A model generated the notes under the pieces. The model was given only the letters and a program-made list of their open reading frames with translations, searched no databases and had not been told where the DNA came from. From Flavobacterium sp. 5 (GTDB lineage Bacteria > Bacteroidota > Bacteroidia > Flavobacteriales > Flavobacteriaceae): DNA of 64,000 nt. A program made the position numbers and the translations under genes. The DNA lies in assembly GCF_002813295.1 (NCBI RefSeq), contig NZ_PHUE01000001.1, positions 124,001 through 188,000 on the forward strand. Direction: 5' to 3'. Within the stretch, counting starts at the first letter, position 1, and each line of letters opens with the position of its first letter. Below, in pieces: positions 56,659-64,000 of the stretch.

Positions 56659-58107
56659 GTGAAAATTCTAGACAAATATTTATTAAAAACATTTCTAGGT
56701 ACATTTGCTACGGTATTTGTAATCCTCTTTTTTGTATTCATACTTCAAACAGTTTGGTTATTTATTGCCGATTTAGCTGGTAAAGACCTAGACTTCATGA
56801 TGGTCGTTAAATTTTTGGCTTTTGCGATGCCACGAATTATACCTTTAGTATTGCCTCTTTCTATATTACTGGCTTCAATAATGTCTTTTGGAAATTTATC
56901 TGAGCATTATGAGTTTGCTGCGATGAAATCATCTGGTATTTCATTGCAAAGAGCCATGAGAAGCTTGACTATTGCCATTACTATATTGAGTATTATTGCC
57001 TTTTTCTTTGCAAACAATGTAATTCCTTATGCTGAATTTAAGTTCATCAATTTCAGAAAAAACATTGCACAAGCCAAACCTGCTCTTGCTATTACCGAAG
57101 GACAATTCAGCGATGTTGGAATGTATAATATTAAGGTCAATAAAAAGTCAGGAAAAAACGGAAATCATCTTACTGGCATTACGATTCATCAAAAATCTCA
57201 AAATGGTGATGGCAGCAAAACTGTAATCCGTGCTACAGATGGAGAATTAGTTAGTAACGAAGGAACCAATCTTCTTCAATTAGTTTTGAATGATGGTAAT
57301 TACTATCAAGATATCGTACCCAAAAAGTATGAGGAGAGAGGAAAATTACCATTTGCAAAAAGTTCGTTTAAAAAATACCGCATTAACATAGATTTATCTC
57401 AAATGAATAAAGTAGATACCAAAGACGAATCGGTATCAAACAATAACATGCTAAATGTTAGTGATTTAAAATACACTTTAGATTCATTGACTAAAAATAG
57501 AGATGCAGAAATTATTGCTTTTTCAGAAAATAGCGGTACCAGGATACAAACTTTAAACAATAATAGTCCTCCTGTTCAAACCCAAAAAAAACCATTGTTA
57601 AAAAATTTATTATCGGTTTACAATAACGAACAAAAAAGTAAAATCTTAAATGCAGCTAGTAGTAGTACTCAAAGCAATTTGTATTCTATTGATGCTACAA
57701 AAACAGAACTAGACAATAAAAAGAAAAACATAAACGTCCATATTTTATCTTTAAATGATAAGTTTGTCATTGTATATGCTTGTTTCTTAATGTTTTTTAT
57801 TGGTGCTCCTTTGGGTGCTATTATTCGAAAGGGAGGCATTGGTTTGCCAATCGTATTTGCTGTATTGATCTTTATTTCCTTTCACTTTATCAATACTTTT
57901 GGCAAAAGAATTTCGCAAGAAGATGGCTTAGCTCCTTTTCTTGGTTCCTGGATGTCATCAATAATCTTAACCCCACTAGCACTTTTACTAACCTATCGTG
58001 CCACAAATGATATTGGTTTAATCAATTTAGACGTACTCTTTACGCCTATCCAAAAAGCATTTCAAAAAGTGTATCAAAAAATAATTCCATCTCAAAATAA
58101 AGAATAA
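56659..58107 (+). CDS. LptF/LptG-family lipopolysaccharide export permease
   Basis: A 482-residue YjgP/YjgQ-family permease of the LPS export machine. It has three N-terminal helices (about residues 10-35, 50-85, 95-120), a periplasmic jelly-roll domain and three C-terminal helices (about 375-460). The opening LDKYLLKTFLGTFATVF and IPLVLPLSILLASIMSFG are characteristic. It is longer than E. coli LptF (366) because of a polar, Asn/Ser-rich stretch near residues 255-345. Translation starts at GTG 56659. ribBA begins 1 bp after its stop. Confidence 0.9.
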   Translation: MKILDKYLLKTFLGTFATVFVILFFVFILQTVWLFIADLAGKDLDFMMVVKFLAFAMPRIIPLVLPLSILLASIMSFGNLSEHYEFAAMKSSGISLQRAMRSLTIAITILSIIAFFFANNVIPYAEFKFINFRKNIAQAKPALAITEGQFSDVGMYNIKVNKKSGKNGNHLTGITIHQKSQNGDGSKTVIRATDGELVSNEGTNLLQLVLNDGNYYQDIVPKKYEERGKLPFAKSSFKKYRINIDLSQMNKVDTKDESVSNNNMLNVSDLKYTLDSLTKNRDAEIIAFSENSGTRIQTLNNNSPPVQTQKKPLLKNLLSVYNNEQKSKILNAASSSTQSNLYSIDATKTELDNKKKNINVHILSLNDKFVIVYACFLMFFIGAPLGAIIRKGGIGLPIVFAVLIFISFHFINTFGKRISQEDGLAPFLGSWMSSIILTPLALLLTYRATNDIGLINLDVLFTPIQKAFQKVYQKIIPSQNKE

Positions 58108-58108
58108 A

Positions 58109-59242
58109 ATGTCTGCCACAAAAATACAACTCAACACTATAGAAGAAGCTATCGAAGACATTCGTCAAGGTAAAGTAATAATTGTTGTTGATGATGAAGA
58201 TCGCGAAAATGAAGGTGATTTTTTGGCTGCTGCCGATAAAATAACTCCTGAAATGATCAACTTTATGGCCACACATGGTCGTGGATTAATATGTGCGCCA
58301 TTAACCGAAAGCCGATGCAAGGAACTTGACTTACGTGCCATGGTTAGCAACAATACCGATCATATGGAAACTGCTTTTACGGTTTCTGTTGATTTAAAAG
58401 GAAATGGAGTTACCACAGGAATTTCTGCTGCTGACAGAGCTAAGACTGTTTTATCATTAGTCGATCCAAATACCAAACCACACGATTTAGCGCGTCCTGG
58501 ACACATTTTTCCCTTAGTTGCCAAACAAGGTGGTGTTTTAAGAAGAACAGGACATACAGAAGCTGCTATTGATTTTGCAAGATTAGCTGGTTTTAAATCG
58601 GCCGGGGTTATTTGCGAAATTTTAAATGAGGATGGAACAATGGCCCGTTTACCACAATTGGTTGTTGTAGCGAAAAAGTTCAATTTAAAATTAGTTTCAA
58701 TTGAAGATTTGGTTGCCTACAGAATGCAACATGACAGTCTGATTGTTAAAAAAGAAGATTTTGATATCGAAACCCGTTTTGGAACTTTCCGACTAAGAGC
58801 TTACGAACAAACAACCAACAAACAAATTCATATTGCTTTAACGAAAGGAACATGGAATCTTGGAGAAGCTATATTAACCCGTATTCATTCCTCGCAGGTA
58901 AATAATGATTTATTAGGCACTTTAACCAATAACGTGGACCAACAACTGGATGATATGTTTAAAATCATCAATGAAGACGGAAAAGGTGCTGTAATCTTTA
59001 TTAATCAGGATATGACGGCTGTGAATTTGCTTAATCGAATCTCCGAATTGAAAGCATTACAATCGAATGGTACAATGAAAGCTCCAAAAGTAGTTATTGA
59101 TACCAAAGATTATGGAATTGGAGCTCAAATTCTTCATGATATTGATATTTCAAAAATTAGATTAGTGTCTAATACACAACAAACAAAACGTGTTGGGATG
59201 ATTGGTTATGGTCTTGAAATTACAGAATATGTAACGTATTAG
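58109..59242 (+). CDS. ribB: 3,4-dihydroxy-2-butanone 4-phosphate synthase with degenerate GTP cyclohydrolase II domain
   Basis: 377 residues in the RibBA layout. The N-terminal RibB half is intact: DDEDRENEGDFLAAAD, THGRGLICAPL and RTGHTEAAIDFARLAG carry the metal and substrate residues that turn ribulose 5-phosphate into the riboflavin precursor. The second half aligns with RibA (FGTFRLRAYE) but where active enzymes have the zinc cysteines after RIHS (pattern C-x10-C-x-C), this protein reads TRIHSSQVNNDLLGTL, with none. The GRGIGL loop is also missing, having DYGIGAQ instead. GTP cyclohydrolase II activity is therefore unlikely, and another gene must supply it. It follows the LptF/G gene with a 1-bp gap. 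Confidence 0.9.
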   Translation: MSATKIQLNTIEEAIEDIRQGKVIIVVDDEDRENEGDFLAAADKITPEMINFMATHGRGLICAPLTESRCKELDLRAMVSNNTDHMETAFTVSVDLKGNGVTTGISAADRAKTVLSLVDPNTKPHDLARPGHIFPLVAKQGGVLRRTGHTEAAIDFARLAGFKSAGVICEILNEDGTMARLPQLVVVAKKFNLKLVSIEDLVAYRMQHDSLIVKKEDFDIETRFGTFRLRAYEQTTNKQIHIALTKGTWNLGEAILTRIHSSQVNNDLLGTLTNNVDQQLDDMFKIINEDGKGAVIFINQDMTAVNLLNRISELKALQSNGTMKAPKVVIDTKDYGIGAQILHDIDISKIRLVSNTQQTKRVGMIGYGLEITEYVTY

Positions 59243-59407
59243 TCCGTTTTTTAAAACAGGCAAAACAAAACAACGCGCTAACCCACACAAAACAAAACAC
59301 TTAAGCTTGTTGTAAAAAACAGTTGTTTTTTTTATTAAAAAATGTTTTGTGATCTAGAAAAACTCACTATATTTGCACTCGCAATCACAAAATGATGGCG
59401 ACATACT

Positions 59408-59492
59408 GGAGAAATGGCAGAGCGGTCGAATGCGGCAGTCTTGAAAACTGTTGACTGTAACAGGTCCGGGGGTTCGAATCCCTCTTTCTCCG
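59408..59492 (+). tRNA. tRNA-Ser (anticodon UGA), first copy
   Basis: An 85-nt class II tRNA. The acceptor GGAGAAA pairs with TTTCTCC, the anticodon loop is CTTGAAA (anticodon TGA), a long variable arm follows, and the T-loop GTTCGAATC is intact. A full -7 element TATATTTG lies at 59368-59375. A second, identical gene with a similar promoter is at 61758. It is directly followed by a terminator. Confidence 0.96.
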
Positions 59493-59500
59493 CAAAAGGA

Positions 59501-59529
59501 AACCGATTAGGAAACTAATCGGTTTTTTT
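59501..59529 (+). terminator. Intrinsic terminator after the first tRNA-Ser
   Basis: ACCGATTAG pairs with CTAATCGGT around GAAA, followed by seven Ts. Confidence 0.9.
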
Positions 59530-59783
59530 GTTTTTATGCCTTCTGAATCTGACACTTCCTCTCCTACTTTTGTATTTAATCTTCTTTTTTATTTTCATAC
59601 ACTCTTCATACAGTATCCATGCCTTTGAGTAGGCTTTGCTGTGCACCCTGTCCCGTCCTGAAATAATTGAATTTGACTTTTAGTTTTTTAGCTCACTTGA
59701 CTTTTATTTTGATTGGTGTTAGCTGAATCTTCGATTTCACAACCTTAAAATTAATAGTTTTTTTTAAAAGGATTGTTTTATTA

Positions 59784-60054
59784 AGATTGTCGAGCTACTT
59801 GATGAGATTCCTCCTTCGTCGGAATGACAAGATTGGGGGAATGATGATGAGCAGTGATTATTGATAGTGCGGTTGCTTCGTTCTTCGCAATGACAAGATT
59901 GGGTGATATTGCTGCTTTATATGGATTGTGGAGTTGCTTGTGGAGGTTCTTCCTTCGTCAGAATGACAAGATTGGGGGAATGATGATGAGTAGTGATTAT
60001 TGATAGCGTGGTTGCTTTGCCACGTACCTCGCAACTCCCCGCAATGACAAGATT
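59784..60054. repeat. Cluster of dispersed repeats with a 139-bp tandem unit
   Basis: A block containing GAATGACAAGATTGGGGG followed by AATGATGATGAG recurs at 59822 and 59961, 139 bp apart. Between and after are shorter variants ending AATGACAAGATT. All are in one orientation and belong to the same family as the fold-back element at 55562. The 250 bp before the cluster (59530-59783) contain no gene that I can see. Confidence 0.7.
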
Positions 60055-60155
60055 AAAAACATGACATTAAAATATACTGGCCAGTAGCAGGACTGAAGAA
60101 CGAAAACCTGTAAAAAAGAGTAGATCACATTTAAATAATTTTAATTTTAGTAATT

Positions 60156-60425
60156 ATGAAAACAAATCTTTTAAAAATGTTTGCGCTGCCGTTAGCTGCG
60201 TTTGCATTAGCGAGTGCGGGTACCGCAAGTACCAATGAGTCCGGCAAAAGTAAAATGGCTTCACCGATTACTGCCTACATTCATAGTCCTTTGGAAAGCA
60301 GTTGCGCTAAAGTAACTGTTGAGTGTAACCCTACATCGGGTCAGACTTGTTTGAGTTCATCAAACTTTGAGGCTTTCGGTAAAGACAATGAGGGTAATCG
60401 TAATGTACAATTGCACCGTAATTAA
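60156..60425 (+). CDS. Small secreted protein, DUF6520 family
   Basis: An 89-residue protein. A signal peptide (MKTNLLKMFALPLAAFALAS) precedes a mature part of about 65 residues with three cysteines, in SSCAKVTVECNPTSGQTCL, and the conserved GKDNEGN...VQLHR ending. This matches, from memory, the flavobacterial DUF6520 family, whose members are often found in several copies. Function is unknown. No dedicated transporter or maturation gene is adjacent. It lies in the decayed stretch between the two tRNA-Ser genes. Confidence 0.75.
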   Translation: MKTNLLKMFALPLAAFALASAGTASTNESGKSKMASPITAYIHSPLESSCAKVTVECNPTSGQTCLSSSNFEAFGKDNEGNRNVQLHRN

Positions 60426-60445
60426 TTCTTATTTCATTTAAGAGG

Positions 60446-60484
60446 ATAATGCAGTTTCCAGTAAAGAAACTGCATTATTTTTCT
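60446..60484 (+). terminator. Intrinsic terminator after the DUF6520 gene
   Basis: ATAATGCAGTTTC pairs perfectly with GAAACTGCATTAT around a seven-base loop, followed by a T-rich run. Confidence 0.9.
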
Positions 60485-60485
60485 T

Positions 60486-60947
60486 CTAATCAAAGGTAGT
60501 GCCTTTCGAAATCCACTCTTCATCCGTTTTATCCTTTAAAAAATAGTCAAACCACTGCTGTACCCGATTGGTCAGATCGACTTGATTTTCTGTATTTGAA
60601 ATTGAATGCCCTTCATCGGGATATGCCAGAAATATATTTTGCAGTCTTAACCGCTGCAAAGCAAGATAAAAGGCTTCGCTCTTATGTATTGGAACAATGC
60701 GGTCCTTTTTTCCCGACCAGAGCAATAACGGAGTTTTTATATTTTCGGCATGCAGGATTGGCGAGTTTCGTAAATAGCCTTCTTTGTCCGCATACAGCGA
60801 TTTACCCATTCTCCACTACTGGCTCTCAAACCGCCACATATCAGACTTTATATTGCCATTCTGCCCCAGATTAAAATAAAATGCTATAGGGTCACTGATT
60901 CCTGCACCTGAAACCGCCGCCGCAAACACTTTATTCGGAATTGTATA
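60486..60947 (-). pseudogene. C-terminal fragment of an S9-family prolyl oligopeptidase-like peptidase, with a nonsense codon
   Basis: On the minus strand the frame encodes FAAAVSGAGISDPIAFYFNL, then SDMWRFESQ, a TAG stop (60818-60816), WRMGKSLYADKEGYLRNSPI and onward through the catalytic Asp (GKKDRIVP) and His (YPDEGHSIS) of the alpha/beta-hydrolase fold, ending WFDYFLKDKTDEEW. This is the end of an S9 peptidase. The TAG falls where relatives have Gln, a single C-to-T change. The N-terminal propeller and the nucleophile serine are missing; homology stops abruptly near 60947. Confidence 0.8.
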
Positions 60948-61320
60948 CTAAAATTTATAAAATAGCTGAAGACAGAAATGATACAGAAGCTTTAGAAACA
61001 TTAAAAACTATTGGAAAACCACCTTATAGCAGAGCAAAAAGTGTTGGTTTATTATTTAAAGTTCTAAAAAAATATGAAAGAGCGAATTCCACACCTGCTC
61101 CTAGTAGTTGGTTTGTACTTTCTCCTGATTATGACAACAATATAGACGGAGACGATTATTCCTTTGTGAATTATGTTGGTGATGATAAAATGGGAATTCA
61201 ATCCATGATTTCAACCATTAACTTAATGAGAAACAATTTAGATTTTAGTGAAATCAACTTTTTTATTCATATATTCGTTTAGCCGAAAATATTTTCCAGG
61301 TTAGAGGATTGATTTACAAT
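60948..61320 (+). pseudogene. Internal fragment of an alpha/beta-hydrolase gene
   Basis: The plus-strand frame to the stop at 61282 encodes TKIYKIAEDRNDTEALETL through IGKPPYSRAKSVGLLFKVLK and MISTINLMRNNLDFSE. This looks like the helical cap region of proline-iminopeptidase-like hydrolases. It has no proper start (only a TTG in the junction), no catalytic residues, and the frame ends where the catalytic Asp strand should begin. It abuts the S9 fragment head to head, so a deletion or rearrangement joined two unrelated genes. Confidence 0.6.
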
Positions 61321-61690
61321 AACTAGACAAGAACAATCCCTTTCTAAAAACAGGTGCCAAACGATCTATATCGTCCTACCCCAATGCCTCTAATCAAAAG
61401 ACATTCTACACACCACAGGAAAGAGCTACCCCCAAAACATCAGAACTGATCATAACAAACTAGACAACGATTTTTTGGTTATAGAAGGATTTTACCAATA
61501 TACTTGTCAAAAACAGGAACAAGTACGCTCTCTAATTATTGATTAATACACTTTACCAAGTAAATCATAAGTCAAATTAAAAATTTCCAACAATCCAGTG
61601 TTGATCACATCAACTAGTTTTCAATAAGTTAAAACCCTTACTCCTTTAAAAGTTTTATTTTTTTAATTAATAAAAGCTTCTATATGCACT
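61321..61690. other. Decayed intergenic stretch, no intact gene
   Basis: About 370 bp without a coding frame. On the minus strand at 61618-61544 a short open piece reads GLLEIFNLTYDLLGKVY before a stop, which resembles a scrap of a T9SS sorting domain. It is too short to call firmly. The rest is featureless. Confidence 0.35.
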
Positions 61691-61757
61691 AAATATTTTT
61701 TTATCTAGAAAAAGCTACTATATTTGCACTCGCAATCACAAAATGATGTGACATACT

Positions 61758-61842
61758 GGAGAAATGGCAGAGCGGTCGAATGCGGCAGTCTTGAAAACTG
61801 TTGACTGTAACAGGTCCGGGGGTTCGAATCCCTCTTTCTCCG
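61758..61842 (+). tRNA. tRNA-Ser (anticodon UGA), second copy
   Basis: Identical over the 85-nt gene to the copy at 59408. It has its own -7 element TATATTTG (61719-61726) and about 50 bp of similar upstream sequence with a few differences. Similarity ends immediately 3' of the tRNA. An integrase gene begins 240 bp downstream, so this copy is a likely attachment site. Confidence 0.96.
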
Positions 61843-61867
61843 CGAGCTGAAAAGCAAAAAGAGCTAA

Positions 61868-61901
61868 AACGCTGTAAAACTTATGTTTTACGGCGTTTTT
61901 T
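61868..61901 (+). terminator. Intrinsic terminator after the second tRNA-Ser
   Basis: AACGCTGTAAAAC pairs with GTTTTACGGCGTT (one wobble) around TTAT, followed by six Ts. Confidence 0.88.
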
Positions 61902-61945
61902 CATTAGTGGCTATACCAATAAAGTTCATAAAATGGTATTCTATC

Positions 61946-61980
61946 AGTGACCCATTTTTTTAAAGAGTAAATAGGTCACT
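61946..61980. promoter_or_regulatory. Inverted repeat upstream of the integrase gene
   Basis: AGTGACC (61946-61952) and GGTCACT (61974-61980) are exact inverted 7-mers separated by 21 bp. They lie between the tRNA and the integrase, where core or arm-type recombination sites are usually placed. The role is inferred from position only. Confidence 0.4.
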
Positions 61981-62081
61981 AAAAAGCGCTGAAACACTTG
62001 TACAATAAGGGGTTCACGTTTTGAACATCTTGTTTCAAGTGATTTTAAAGGATAATTTTATAAACCTAAAGTCACCACATT

Positions 62082-63332
62082 ATGAACAAAACATTCAACT
62101 TACTTTTCTTTGTTAAGAAAGGAAAAATCAAAGCTGATGGCACAGCTCCAATCTATTTAAGAATTACAATAGATGGAGTTCCAAAAGAAATTTCTGCAAA
62201 AAGAACAATCCAACCAGAGCGATGGGATAACAAACTTCAAAAAGTAATTGGTTCTAGTATAGAAATAAAATCATTAAATGCGTATCTTAAGACATTAGAG
62301 CAACAAGTTTACGAAGCACATCATCAAGTTTTAAAAGACAAAGAACAAGCAACCTCATCTATATTAAAAGCAAAACTACAAGGAACAGATGAAAAACAAA
62401 GAATGCTCGTTCCTATCTTCCAGGACCATAACAATAAAATAAAAGAACTTATTGGTAAAGAATACGCTGCAGGAACATTAGAGCGTTACACCACTTCTTT
62501 AAATCACACTATTGAGTTTATGCAATGGAAGTACAATATTTCTGATATTGATATTACCAAAATAGATCACGCATTTATTACTGATTATGAATTTTGGTTG
62601 AGAAGTGTTCGTAATTGTGCCAATAACACAGCCGTAAAATATATCAAGAACTTTAATAAAATAATTAAAATCTGTCTGGCCAATGATTGGATTGAAAGAA
62701 ACCCTTTTGGAAACTACAAATCAAAAGTAAAAGAAGTCGAAAGAGTATATTTAAGTGAAACTGAAATTCAAACTATCATAGAGAAAGATTTTAAAACGGA
62801 AAGACTATCACTAGTTCGTGATATATTCCTTTTTAGCTGTTTTACAGGCTTGGCATACATAGATGTCAAAAACTTGACAAAGTCCCATATAAGCTTTGGT
62901 ATTGATGGTGAACAATGGATATTCACACATAGACAGAAAACAGAAAGTGCTTCTAAAATTCCAATTCTCCCAGTTACTCAAATGATAATTGATAAATATT
63001 CAGATCATCCGCAAAGTAATAATGAAGATAAGCTACTCCCTATTCTGTCAAATCAAAAAATGAATGCCTATTTAAAAGAAATAGCTGGAGTTTGTAGAAT
63101 AGAAAAAGAACTAACCTTCCACATTGCCCGACATACATTTGCAACGACAGTAACATTAACTAATGGAGTTCCAATTGAAAGTGTAAGTAAAATGTTAGGA
63201 CATAAAAATTTGAGAACAACACAACACTATGCAAAAGTTTTGGATAGAAAAGTTGGTGAGGATATGAAAATTTTAAAAAATAAATTTTACTCTAATAATC
63301 AAATTATAGCAACTGAAAGCAAAATAATTTAA
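62082..63332 (+). CDS. Tyrosine-type site-specific integrase (CTnDOT-like, Bacteroidetes type)
   Basis: A 416-residue tyrosine recombinase. The N-terminal arm-binding domain (NLLFFVKKGKIKADGTAPIY) is followed by the SAM-like core-binding domain (about 110-205) and the catalytic domain. Visible catalytic residues are His347, Arg350 and His351 in HIARH, His374 in MLGHKNLRT and nucleophile Tyr383 in QHYAKV. The first catalytic Arg is replaced: the motif reads CFTGLAYID with Ala258, a feature known for IntDOT-type enzymes. It lies 240 bp downstream of tRNA-Ser and points away from it, suggesting an element extending right of the window. Confidence 0.93.
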   Translation: MNKTFNLLFFVKKGKIKADGTAPIYLRITIDGVPKEISAKRTIQPERWDNKLQKVIGSSIEIKSLNAYLKTLEQQVYEAHHQVLKDKEQATSSILKAKLQGTDEKQRMLVPIFQDHNNKIKELIGKEYAAGTLERYTTSLNHTIEFMQWKYNISDIDITKIDHAFITDYEFWLRSVRNCANNTAVKYIKNFNKIIKICLANDWIERNPFGNYKSKVKEVERVYLSETEIQTIIEKDFKTERLSLVRDIFLFSCFTGLAYIDVKNLTKSHISFGIDGEQWIFTHRQKTESASKIPILPVTQMIIDKYSDHPQSNNEDKLLPILSNQKMNAYLKEIAGVCRIEKELTFHIARHTFATTVTLTNGVPIESVSKMLGHKNLRTTQHYAKVLDRKVGEDMKILKNKFYSNNQIIATESKII

Positions 63333-63338
63333 AAATAA

Positions 63339-63368
63339 ATACCAATTGGTATATTTTGATTATATTTG
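63339..63368 (+). promoter_or_regulatory. Palindromic operator and -7 element for the TetR gene
   Basis: ATACCAATTGGTAT (63339-63352) is a perfect 14-bp palindrome, starting 6 bp after the integrase stop. A full -7 element TATATTTG follows at 63361-63368. A repressor bound here would cover the polymerase site, so autoregulation by the downstream TetR protein is plausible. Confidence 0.6.
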
Positions 63369-63388
63369 TTTGAAATTAACCGTATTTG

Positions 63389-63982
63389 ATGATGTCTAAA
63401 GCAGAACGTACCAAACAATTCATAATTGAGAAAACAGCTCCTATATTCAATGCCAAAGGATATATTGGAACTTCGATGAATGATATAATGGAAGCTACAG
63501 GACTAACTAAAGGCAGTATCTATGGTAATTTTGAAAATAAAGATGAAGTAGCTTTAGAAGCTTTTGACTATAACTATAATCAAATAGTTGCCTATTTAAG
63601 AAAGCAAATTGAAGTCCGCCCCAAAATGATTGACAGACTTTTGGTATACCCTGAAACTTATAGAATATTTTTAGAACTACCTATCTTAAAAGCTGGATGT
63701 CCAATATTAAATACTTCTACAGAAGCTGATGATACACATCCTTTGTTGAGAAAAAAAGCCATCACGGCACTTAATTTCTGGAAAAAGGCAATTGAAAAAT
63801 CAATCCAAACAGGCATTGAAAGAAATGAAATTAAAGCCTCTACAAATGCAAATGAATTTTCATTCATTTTAATGTCGCTAATAGAAGGTGCAGTAATGCA
63901 AGCCAAAGTTACTGGTAGTTCAGAAGTACTTGAAGTTACAATGGATTTTTTAGCAAAAATGATCACTGATTTAAAGACTTAA
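63389..63982 (+). CDS. TetR/AcrR-family transcriptional regulator
   Basis: A protein of about 197 residues. The N-terminal helix-turn-helix is clear: IEKTAPIFNAKGYIGTSMND, then IMEATGLTKGSIYGNFENKD. The C-terminal ligand-binding domain is of the TetR_C type seen in regulators of efflux or detoxification genes (CPILNTSTEADDTHP). Starts are possible at ATG 63389 or 63392; the TTG at 63386 is unlikely. The regulated cargo is probably to the right, outside the window. It may have arrived with the integrase. Confidence 0.9.
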   Translation: MMSKAERTKQFIIEKTAPIFNAKGYIGTSMNDIMEATGLTKGSIYGNFENKDEVALEAFDYNYNQIVAYLRKQIEVRPKMIDRLLVYPETYRIFLELPILKAGCPILNTSTEADDTHPLLRKKAITALNFWKKAIEKSIQTGIERNEIKASTNANEFSFILMSLIEGAVMQAKVTGSSEVLEVTMDFLAKMITDLKT

Positions 63983-64000
63983 AAAAATTTGATTAAAAAA

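Noticed and set aside
60941..61282. Intact gene starting at TTG 60941
   Set aside because: The start lies in the junction with another fragment, and the product lacks both ends of the hydrolase fold.
59408..61842. Second tRNA-Ser as a simple 3'-end attR copy
   Set aside because: Both copies are full-length and each has its own promoter, so a plain partial att duplication does not explain them.

Overview
The window reads as chromosome from a Flavobacterium-like member of the Bacteroidota. It is strongly AT-rich. Genes are preceded by the Bacteroidetes -7 element TAnnTTTG rather than E. coli-type promoters. Two secreted proteins end in type IX secretion (T9SS) sorting domains, and several families are ones I know mainly from flavobacteria (DUF6520, DUF6952, the tpx-dgkA-ftsK-lolA-lptF/G-ribBA gene order).

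Layout. 1-12.7 kb: the start of a KdpD-like sensor kinase, panB, a RluA-type pseudouridine synthase, a class 3 aldehyde dehydrogenase, a membrane protein, a large hybrid histidine kinase, a YpfJ-type zinc peptidase, a small lipoprotein, a YifB/ComM ATPase and a Gfo/Idh/MocA oxidoreductase. 13-20.5 kb: a PH-domain protein, a dipeptide epimerase abutting a BioF-like PLP enzyme, two tandem paralogous ammonium transporters with matching palindromic promoter regions, and a methyltransferase. 20.6-29 kb: one giant secreted protein with twelve 453-bp repeats. 29.8-38 kb: dsbD, tilS and pabB on the minus strand, a DUF4349 lipoprotein, a DoxX-like protein behind a structured leader, and lpdA. 38.4-45.2 kb: a secreted GH57 amylase-like enzyme with starch-binding modules, then a convergent intergenic region holding a permease remnant, a non-coding array of about eighteen 21-bp palindromic units and a 49-nt poly(A) run, then an amino-acid permease. 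45.6-50.3 kb: a probable peptidoglycan-salvage cluster (GHL10 glycosidase, AmpG-like transporter, NagZ-like GH3). 50.4-59.2 kb: peroxide defence (peroxiredoxin, thioredoxin, Tpx) leading into envelope and division genes (dgkA, ftsK, lolA, lptF/G) and a RibBA whose second domain has lost its zinc ligands. 59.4-64 kb: an accessory region with two copies of tRNA-Ser(UGA), dispersed repeats, a small secreted DUF6520 protein and two decayed hydrolase fragments between them, then a CTnDOT-type tyrosine integrase and a TetR regulator leading out of the window.

The most unusual item is the 21-bp palindromic array at 42683-43068. It is non-coding, keeps its period over about 380 bp although the units have diverged, and lies between a decayed 3' end of a permease paralogue and the intact permease. 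Other points worth attention are the shared operator pairs of the two amt genes, the four-unit segmental duplication inside the giant repeat gene, the structured leaders before the DoxX-like gene and lolA, and the degenerate RibA domain. Family assignments come from motifs read by eye. No database search was run.
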